From Flavobacteriaceae bacterium (GTDB lineage: Bacteria > Bacteroidota > Bacteroidia > Flavobacteriales > Flavobacteriaceae): a stretch of DNA of 9,830 nt. Made by a program: the position numbers and the translations under genes. Positions 1 through 5,127 of this stretch are shown piece after piece. Under the pieces are notes generated by a model. That model saw only the letters and a list, made by a program, of their open reading frames with translations. It searched no databases and was not told the origin of the DNA. Within the stretch, counting starts at the first letter, position 1, and the number at the start of each line of letters is the position of its first letter. The DNA lies in assembly GCA_013003145.1 (NCBI GenBank), contig JABDLH010000234.1:1-9830 (forward strand), written 5' to 3'.

Positions 1-205
1 AGATAAGGCGGTCATCAGGTGTGTTGTATACGTAGTGCAGTGCTATAGTGAGCTCTACTACCCCCAGGCTTGCACCCAGGTGTCCTTCCTTGGCCGCTAC
101 TATGTCTATGATAAACGCTCTCATTTCTGCCGCCAGGGCAGGTAGGAGATCCTGGTCTAATTGTCTCAGGTCTTCAGGCGAATTTATGTTGGGCAGTAGT
201 TCCAT
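1..205 (-). CDS. dxs: 1-deoxy-D-xylulose-5-phosphate synthase, N-terminal part (cut by window edge)
   Basis: Only the first 68 codons are visible; the gene continues past base 1. DXS is a cytoplasmic thiamine-diphosphate enzyme that joins pyruvate and glyceraldehyde 3-phosphate to make 1-deoxy-D-xylulose 5-phosphate, the first step of the MEP isoprenoid pathway. The translation from the ATG at 205-203 contains [20 protein letters not shown] at residues 41-60, the conserved N-terminal DXS block. His42 matches the family's active-site histidine near the diphosphate, and the following NTPDDRLI is also typical. The leader SPEDLRQL before the block matches the usual DXS N-terminus, so the start is well placed. 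The more general transketolase fold is the only other candidate, but the LHYVYNTP sequence is specific to DXS. It diverges from tadA with a 76-base gap. A weak -7-like element, TACCTTTA, lies at 222-215, only nine bases before the ATG; no clear -33 TTG accompanies it. Confidence 0.92.
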   Translation of the reverse strand, partial: MELLPNINSPEDLRQLDQDLLPALAAEMRAFIIDIVAAKEGHLGASLGVVELTIALHYVYNTPDDRLI

Positions 206-268
206 GTTAAGACGTAAAGGTACATTAAAATCATTTTTTCAGGATAAGGCAAAGTAGGCCTATTTATG

Positions 269-276
269 TATTTTTG
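269..276 (+). promoter_or_regulatory. candidate -7 promoter element of tadA
   Basis: TATTTTTG is an exact match to the Bacteroidota -7 consensus TAnnTTTG. It ends only five bases before the tadA ATG at 282, so transcription would begin almost at the start codon. No TTG is seen at the usual -33 spacing, so support rests on the -7 match and its position alone. Confidence 0.3.
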
Positions 277-281
277 CCATC

Positions 282-731
282 ATGGACGGAATCCTGGATG
301 ATACCTATTTTATGAAAAAAGCCCTGCAGGAAGCAGAAGTCGCCTATGGGCTTGGAGAGATCCCGGTGGGTGCGGTGATCGTGGTCCAGGGCAGGATCAT
401 AGCAAGGGCTCACAACCTGACGGAAAGACTTCATGATGTCACGGCACATGCCGAAATGCAGGCCATTACGGCAGCGGCCAATTTCCTCGGCGGCAAATAC
501 CTTCATCGCTGTACCTTGTACGTCACCCTGGAACCTTGCCAGATGTGTGCCGGAGCCCTCTACTGGAGCCAGATCCCAAGAATCGTCTTCGCTGCCCATG
601 ATCCTCAGCGTGGTTTTGCCGCCATGGGTGGGCAGATACATCCGAAAACCGAGATCGTTGGTGGAGTATTAGAGCAGGAAGCTGCAACACTGATGAAGCA
701 GTTTTTTATAGAAAAGCGAAACCTGAACTGA
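282..731 (+). CDS. tadA: tRNA-specific adenosine deaminase (TadA family)
   Basis: This 149-residue cytoplasmic zinc enzyme is expected to convert adenosine 34 of tRNA-Arg(ACG) to inosine. The cytidine/deoxycytidylate deaminase fold is clear. HAEMQ at 56-60 supplies zinc ligand His56 and catalytic Glu58, and PCQMC at 85-89 supplies ligands Cys86 and Cys89. GEIPVGAVIV at 26-35 is the conserved first strand. The N-terminal DDTYFMKKALQEA and the C-terminal helix ending in FFIEKRNLN match the usual layout and length of TadA. The ATG at 282 is preferred over the in-frame ATG at 312 because the residues before MKKALQEA are part of the family's first helix. Some flavobacterial homologues are annotated only as nucleoside deaminase or guanine deaminase, but the length and PCQMCAGAL context favour TadA. 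It stands divergent to dxs and convergent with the cold-shock gene. Confidence 0.93.
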   Translation: MDGILDDTYFMKKALQEAEVAYGLGEIPVGAVIVVQGRIIARAHNLTERLHDVTAHAEMQAITAAANFLGGKYLHRCTLYVTLEPCQMCAGALYWSQIPRIVFAAHDPQRGFAAMGGQIHPKTEIVGGVLEQEAATLMKQFFIEKRNLN

Positions 732-744
732 AGGGAAATAAAAA

Positions 745-765
745 ACCCCGGCTGGGTGCCGGGGT
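745..765 (-). terminator. intrinsic terminator of the cold-shock gene, shared with tadA
   Basis: An 8-bp perfect stem (ACCCCGGC at 745-752 with GCCGGGGT at 758-765) closes a 5-base loop. On the minus strand it is followed at once by a T-rich run (bases 744 down to 737), a textbook intrinsic terminator for the gene at 792-986. On the plus strand the following bases are not a clean T tract, so it would stop tadA transcripts less efficiently. It sits 13 bases after the tadA stop codon. Confidence 0.88.
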
Positions 766-791
766 CCTGATGCTTTCAAAATAAAATATGT

Positions 792-986
792 TTATCCTAT
801 AACCTGCACTTGTGCAGCTACGATTCCTTTTCTTCCTTCTTCTTCCTCGTATTCTACTTTGTCTCCTTCGTTCAATTCTACACCGTTAAGGGCAGTTGCG
901 TGAACAAAAATGTCTTTTCCGGTGTCGTCGTTTGTAATAAACCCATATCCCTTGGATTCATTGAAAAATTTTACTGTTCCAGTCAT
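792..986 (-). CDS. cold-shock domain protein (CspA family)
   Basis: This is a 64-residue, single-domain OB-fold protein that binds single-stranded RNA and DNA and is expected to act as an RNA chaperone in the cytoplasm. Both nucleic-acid-binding motifs are present: KGYGFI at 12-17 (RNP1) and DIFVH at 25-29 (RNP2). The start [17 protein letters not shown] is canonical, and the length is normal for the family. The acidic run EEEE at 47-50 and [10 protein letters not shown] at 51-60 are typical of flavobacterial members. The leader upstream of the ATG is very T-rich in mRNA sense and has no Shine-Dalgarno sequence. The gene lies 90 bases after the small membrane-protein gene on the same strand and ends at a strong hairpin. 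Whether it is cold-induced cannot be told from the sequence; many members are constitutive. Confidence 0.95.
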   Translation of the reverse strand: MTGTVKFFNESKGYGFITNDDTGKDIFVHATALNGVELNEGDKVEYEEEEGRKGIVAAQVQVIG

Positions 987-1020
987 GGTAAAAAAATAAT
1001 TGATTAAAAAATGTACTATA

Positions 1021-1028
1021 CGAATGTA
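1021..1028 (-). promoter_or_regulatory. candidate -7 promoter element of the cold-shock gene
   Basis: Read on the minus strand, TACATTCG matches TAnnTTTG at all but one fixed position. It would give a leader of roughly 30 bases before the ATG at 986. No TTG lies at the usual -33 spacing. An 11-base inverted repeat (GCTTT-A-AAAGC, 1039-1049) lies just upstream. Confidence 0.3.
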
Positions 1029-1076
1029 TGATTTTTTGGCTTTAAAAGCGCAGCGGCAAGAATAAATTCGAGGAAA

Positions 1077-1340
1077 TTACTGATCCTCAGTATGTTTGTC
1101 CTTTCGTCCTTGCATTCTCCGGATGTTCTCTTCGGTCAGCATATAGTCTTTCATTTTCTTCCCCTTGCTTTCCGTAATCAGGAATAGGGGCATGGCCACG
1201 AGAAAGATACCGACGGTCCCGAACCCAATACATTTATTGGCGGTGAGCGGATCATCTTCAATGATGGTAAATCCGTATATGATAAGCCCCAGGGAGCCCA
1301 GGAGGATTGCCGTAATGATATAACGGGAATATTTTTTCAT
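1077..1340 (-). CDS. small two-helix membrane protein of unknown function
   Basis: This 87-residue protein belongs to no named family that I recognise. Two hydrophobic segments are clear: about residues 7-26 (YIITAILLGSLGLIIYGFTI) and 38-56 (IGFGTVGIFLVAMPLFLIT). The short loop between them carries EDD and probably faces the periplasm. The basic N-terminus (MKKYSR) and the strongly charged tail after residue 57 (KGKKMKDYMLTEENIRRMQG) suggest that both ends are cytoplasmic. The ATG is one base after the stop codon of the upstream CLC gene (TAATATG), which implies translational coupling and similar expression. A role as accessory subunit of the CLC protein is possible but is inferred only from position. 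Conservation of the tail suggests a real gene rather than a chance frame, but no function can be assigned. Confidence 0.8.
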   Translation of the reverse strand: MKKYSRYIITAILLGSLGLIIYGFTIIEDDPLTANKCIGFGTVGIFLVAMPLFLITESKGKKMKDYMLTEENIRRMQGRKDKHTEDQ

Positions 1341-1341
1341 A

Positions 1342-3126
1342 TTATCGCGTAAAATTAATCAACTTTCGGCGGTAAGCAGTAAGCAATTTGGATTTTGAGA
1401 CAAAACCCAGGTATTTTCCTTCCCGTATCACCGGCAGGTTCCATGCACCACTGTCCTGGAATTTCTGCATCACCTGCTGCATGGAGTCCGTCTCGTAATA
1501 AATATAGGCAGGCGCCTGGTGCATGAGGGTAGAAACGGTGATCTTTTCATACATGCTGGTGTCAAACATAAATTCCCTGATATCGTCCAGGAATACGATC
1601 CCGGTCATAACTCCTTTATCACTCACCACCGGGTAAAGGTTCCGGGTCGATTTCGCCACCGTATCATGCAGCATCTGCCCGAGGGTCATTTCCTGGTGCA
1701 CACTTTTAAAATCTCGTTCTATCACATCGTCCAGCTGCATCAGTGTAAGCACGGTCTGGTCCTTGTTGTGGGTGAGCAGTGCTCCCTGCTCTGCAAGCTC
1801 CCTGGTATAGATAGAATAGTCAATGGCGTTCTTAGTGATGAGGTAAGATATAGCTGCAGTGATCATCAGCGGAACGAATAATTCGTAGCCCCCGGTGATC
1901 TCTGCTATCAGGAAGATAGAGGTTAACGGGGCATGCAGTACCCCGGCAATAAGTCCGGCCATCCCGATCAGGGTAAAATTGCTCTCACTGACCTCGAAAC
2001 CGAGACCTATATTATTGATCACCTTGGCAACAGCATTACCCAATGCACTTCCCATGACCATGGTGGGGATAAAGATTCCCCCCGCACCGCCTGCTGCAAA
2101 GGTGGTGGTCATGGCAACCGCCTTGAAAATGGTTATGCCGAATAACAAAGCGATCACTACCCAGATGTTATCCATAAAAGGTTCAAAAGGATTATCTCCC
2201 AAGGCTGAGACGTGGTTTCCCATCAGCAGGTCATTGATAAAACCAAAACCTTCCCCATAGAGCGGTGGGATAAAATACAACATGACGCCTATGGCTAAGC
2301 CCCCGGCCAATAACCGGTACTTAGGGCTCTTCAGAGGTTTAAAGAGATGCAGTATGCCAAAATACATCTTGGTAAAATAGATGGAAGAGATCGCGGTACC
2401 CACTCCCAGCAGTATGTAGAAAAAGGTATCCTCTATGGCAAATTTCTCGGTGATGATATAACTGAACAGGTTCTCATCCCCAAGGAAGAAATAGGAGGTA
2501 AGCACCCCTGATATGGAAGCCAGCAGCATAGGGAGGAGGGAGACCATGGTGAGGTCCAGGCTAAATACTTCTACAGCAAAAATGATGGCTGCGATAGGCG
2601 CCTGGAAAATTGAGGCGATAGCCCCGGCAGAGGCACATGCGATAAGTAGTGAACGGGTCTTGGTATTGATATGTACTAACCTGCCAATATTAGAACTGAT
2701 AGCTGCCCCGGAGGCAACGGCAGGGCCCAGTAATCCTACAGATCCACCAAATCCTACGGTCAGGGGAGCCGTGATCAACGGGGTGTATACTTTCTTCAGG
2801 TCAATGACTCCTTTCTTTCGTGAAAGGGCAAACAGGATAGAGGAGATAGCGTGTTCCAGTTTTTCCCGGTGTACATATTTTACATAGAGGAATACCAGGG
2901 TAAGCCCGATAACAGGCAGGATAAAATAGAGCTGGTTGCTGGAGAAAACGATGCCTCGCTCCAGCAGGGATTCGATAAAATAGGTGATGTTCTTTATGGT
3001 AACCGCAGCCAGCCCGGCAAGAAAACCTACCACCACGCTCATCACATGGGTAAAGGTCTTATCGGAGATTTTTTTATATCTCCATTTAAGGAATTGGGTA
3101 ATCCTTTTATTGGTCGGGTTGGGCAT
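1342..3126 (-). CDS. CLC-family chloride channel with two C-terminal CBS domains
   Basis: This is a 594-residue inner-membrane protein. The CLC voltage-gated chloride channel domain covers about residues 28-450. The anion pathway is represented by GGSVGLLGP at 127-135, GIFIP at 350-354 (the GxFxP filter motif) and Tyr437 in DYSIY, near the position of the E. coli filter tyrosine. Two CBS domains follow, about 465-522 and 530-590, and probably sense nucleotides or regulate gating. Three residues depart from the exchanger pattern. The gating glutamate of GxEGP is Leu133 (codon CTG at 2730-2728). The internal proton glutamate appears to be Val187, in FAVEV. The GSGIP motif is replaced by sequence around EHAISS (91-96). 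This suggests passive anion conduction rather than Cl-/H+ exchange, by analogy with animal channel-type CLCs. The gene lies 59 bases after aspS and one base before the small membrane-protein gene. Confidence 0.93.
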   Translation of the reverse strand: MPNPTNKRITQFLKWRYKKISDKTFTHVMSVVVGFLAGLAAVTIKNITYFIESLLERGIVFSSNQLYFILPVIGLTLVFLYVKYVHREKLEHAISSILFALSRKKGVIDLKKVYTPLITAPLTVGFGGSVGLLGPAVASGAAISSNIGRLVHINTKTRSLLIACASAGAIASIFQAPIAAIIFAVEVFSLDLTMVSLLPMLLASISGVLTSYFFLGDENLFSYIITEKFAIEDTFFYILLGVGTAISSIYFTKMYFGILHLFKPLKSPKYRLLAGGLAIGVMLYFIPPLYGEGFGFINDLLMGNHVSALGDNPFEPFMDNIWVVIALLFGITIFKAVAMTTTFAAGGAGGIFIPTMVMGSALGNAVAKVINNIGLGFEVSESNFTLIGMAGLIAGVLHAPLTSIFLIAEITGGYELFVPLMITAAISYLITKNAIDYSIYTRELAEQGALLTHNKDQTVLTLMQLDDVIERDFKSVHQEMTLGQMLHDTVAKSTRNLYPVVSDKGVMTGIVFLDDIREFMFDTSMYEKITVSTLMHQAPAYIYYETDSMQQVMQKFQDSGAWNLPVIREGKYLGFVSKSKLLTAYRRKLINFTR

Positions 3127-3185
3127 TCTTGGGCTATACGATTAAAGGTATTAAAATTGCCGCTACCGTTAAAGGTTTTCCGCGA

Positions 3186-4934
3186 TTAGGTATCCAACTT
3201 CAGGTGAAGCTCCGCCAACTGGGCATCATCCAGCTTTGCCGGGGCATCGATCATCACATCCCTTCCACTGTTATTTTTCGGGAAGGCGATAAAATCCCTG
3301 ATGGTTTCCTGCCCGCCAAGGATGGCTACTAAGCGATCTAATCCAAAGGCGATCCCCCCATGCGGTGGTGCCCCGTATTGAAAGGCATCCATTAGGAAGC
3401 CGAATTGGGCTTTGGCCTCTTCAGGGGTAAATCCAAGGTGTTTGAACATAACTTCCTGTGTGGCCTTATCATGGATACGGATAGAGCCGCCTCCAATTTC
3501 ATTCCCATTAAGGACTAAGTCATAGGCGTTGGCCTTCACTGCCGCCGGGTCGCTGTCCAGCATTTCCAGTTGTCCGGGTTTAGGGGAGGTGAAGGGGTGG
3601 TGCATGGCGTGGTACTTACCGCTTTCTTCGTCCCATTCAAGCAGGGGAAAGTCAATGACCCACAATGGTGCGAATTCATCAGCTTTGCGAAGCCCAAGCC
3701 TGCCGGCGAGTTCCATTCGCAGGGCACTCAGTTGTGTCCGGGTACTATGTGCATTACCGGAGAGTACACAGATCAGGTCTCCGGGCTTTGCCCCGGTGAC
3801 CTCTGCCCATGCGGCCAGGTCTTCCTGCTCATAGAATTTGTCAACAGAGGATTTATAACTTCCATCCTCGTTACATTTTACGTACACCATTCCTTTGGCG
3901 CCTACCTGGGGTCTTTTGACCCAATCAATAAGCGCATCGATCTCTTTACGGGTGAAGGAGGCCGCTCCCGGAACCGCGATCCCAACCACCAGCTCAGCGC
4001 TGTTAAAGACATTAAAGTCCTTGTGCTGGGCAACATCGTTCAGTTCCCCGAACTCCATTCCAAAACGGATGTCCGGCTTATCGTTACCGTACTTGCTCAT
4101 GGCTTCATCATAGGTCATACGGGGGAAGGAAGGAACATCTACATTTTTGATGGTCTTCAGCAGGTGACGCGTCAGCCCCTCAAAGGCCTGCAGTATGTCC
4201 TCCTGGGTTACAAAGGCCATCTCGCAATCAATCTGGGTGAATTCCGGTTGACGGTCTGCCCTGAGGTCCTCGTCCCTGAAGCATTTTACGATCTGGAAAT
4301 AGCGATCCATGCCTCCAACCATCAGCAATTGCTTAAAGGTCTGGGGCGATTGTGGCAGAGCGTAGAACTGCCCTTCGTTCATCCGGCTGGGGACTACGAA
4401 ATCCCTGGCGCCTTCCGGGGTTGATTTTATAAGGTAAGGGGTTTCCACTTCAATAAAGCCTTGTTCTGAAAGGTAGTTCCGCACTTCCATGGTGACCTTA
4501 TGTCTAAAGATAAGGTTGTTCTTCACCGGGTTTCTCCGGATATCCAGGTAACGGTATTTCATACGGAGGTCTTCCCCGCCATCGGTCTGGTCTTCAATAG
4601 TAAAAGGGGGTACCATTGCCTTGTTCAGGATCTCCAGTTCGCTTACAAGTACTTCGATATCCCCGGTAGGGATATTGGGGTTCTTAGAGGTCCGCTCTAT
4701 CACTTTTCCATGAACTTTCAGGACAAATTCGCGGCCCAGGTGGCGGGCTTTCTCCAATAATTCTGCCGGAGTCCGCTCCTCATCGAAAACCAATTGTACG
4801 ATTCCATAGCGGTCGCGGAGGTCTACCCAGACCACGAATCCCTTATCTCTCAGCTTCTGTACCCATCCTGACAGGGTGACTTCTTTTCCGATATCGGACG
4901 CTCTCAGCGCCCCACATGTATGGTTTCTGAACAT
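3186..4934 (-). CDS. aspS: aspartate--tRNA ligase (AspRS)
   Basis: This cytoplasmic class II synthetase of 582 residues, a normal length for the bacterial type, charges tRNA-Asp with aspartate using ATP. An OB-fold anticodon-binding domain covers about residues 1-110 ([25 protein letters not shown]). The catalytic core follows, with [11 protein letters not shown] at 195-205, motif 2 [18 protein letters not shown] at 219-236 and motif 3 [10 protein letters not shown] at 526-535, containing ATP-binding Arg534. The bacterial GAD insertion lies between, about 285-420. Lys31 occupies the site where non-discriminating enzymes usually carry histidine, so a discriminating enzyme specific for tRNA-Asp is likelier; this is inference from one residue. 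The start [10 protein letters not shown] matches the usual N-terminus. The gene leads the minus-strand block and diverges from susC. Confidence 0.97.
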   Translation of the reverse strand: MFRNHTCGALRASDIGKEVTLSGWVQKLRDKGFVVWVDLRDRYGIVQLVFDEERTPAELLEKARHLGREFVLKVHGKVIERTSKNPNIPTGDIEVLVSELEILNKAMVPPFTIEDQTDGGEDLRMKYRYLDIRRNPVKNNLIFRHKVTMEVRNYLSEQGFIEVETPYLIKSTPEGARDFVVPSRMNEGQFYALPQSPQTFKQLLMVGGMDRYFQIVKCFRDEDLRADRQPEFTQIDCEMAFVTQEDILQAFEGLTRHLLKTIKNVDVPSFPRMTYDEAMSKYGNDKPDIRFGMEFGELNDVAQHKDFNVFNSAELVVGIAVPGAASFTRKEIDALIDWVKRPQVGAKGMVYVKCNEDGSYKSSVDKFYEQEDLAAWAEVTGAKPGDLICVLSGNAHSTRTQLSALRMELAGRLGLRKADEFAPLWVIDFPLLEWDEESGKYHAMHHPFTSPKPGQLEMLDSDPAAVKANAYDLVLNGNEIGGGSIRIHDKATQEVMFKHLGFTPEEAKAQFGFLMDAFQYGAPPHGGIAFGLDRLVAILGGQETIRDFIAFPKNNSGRDVMIDAPAKLDDAQLAELHLKLDT

Positions 4935-4958
4935 AATGGCTTTCTTAATTTACCGGCG

Positions 4959-4966
4959 CAAATGTA
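4959..4966 (-). promoter_or_regulatory. candidate -7 promoter element of aspS
   Basis: On the minus strand TACATTTG is an exact match to the Bacteroidota -7 consensus TAnnTTTG. It lies 24 bases before the aspS ATG, which leaves a short leader. No TTG is seen at the -33 position, so the call rests on the -7 match and its placement. Confidence 0.5.
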
Positions 4967-5039
4967 AGAAGAACTGCTGGCACCCCCTAGGACTATGCGC
5001 TAATTTTCACCGGCTTATTATCGCTCTATCTCCCTGTTC

Positions 5040-5051
5040 GCAAACGTTGTA
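5040..5051. promoter_or_regulatory. possible LacI-family-like operator upstream of susC
   Basis: The stretch GCAAACGTTGTA contains the perfect palindrome AACGTT (5043-5048) in an AAACGTT context, resembling the CG-centred operators of LacI-family regulators. The outer bases are not symmetric. It lies about 40 bases before the candidate susC -7 element, so it could act on susC. The short palindrome may be chance. Confidence 0.2.
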
Positions 5052-5067
5052 ATTAACAAATGAAATT

Positions 5068-5097
5068 TTCGGATAATAGAAAACTTCGCTACATTGG
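5068..5097 (+). promoter_or_regulatory. candidate promoter of the susCD unit
   Basis: TACATTGG at 5090-5097 matches TAnnTTTG at all but one fixed position. A TTC triplet at 5068-5070 stands 19 bases upstream, close to the -33 TTG in sequence and spacing. Transcription would start near 5103, leaving an A-rich leader of about 25 bases without a Shine-Dalgarno sequence, as is usual for highly expressed genes in this phylum. Confidence 0.45.
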
Positions 5098-5127
5098 TAG
5101 GCGAATAACTATAACAAATCAACAATT

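Noticed and set aside
264..641. Minus-strand open frame (125 codons) opposite tadA
   Set aside because: It overlaps the catalytic region of TadA entirely, and the TadA frame explains the conservation.
1039..1049. Inverted repeat GCTTT-A-AAAGC upstream of the cold-shock gene
   Set aside because: Five-base arms with a one-base centre cannot form a stable hairpin, and such short palindromes are common by chance in 10 kb; noted only as context for the promoter.
3142..3175. Direct repeat of ACCTTTAA (minus strand) between aspS and the CLC gene
   Set aside because: Eight bases repeated twice in an AT-rich gap is weak. One copy resembles a -7 element, but no -33 partner was found, so an internal promoter is not called.
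3536..3727. Second minus-strand frame inside aspS (63 codons)
   Set aside because: It overlaps aspS in another frame on the same strand, with no sign of frameshifting and no recognisable product.
3570..4424. Long plus-strand open frame (284 codons) opposite aspS
   Set aside because: It lies wholly antisense to a confidently identified aspS, its translation shows no recognisable domain, and it has no promoter or start context of its own.
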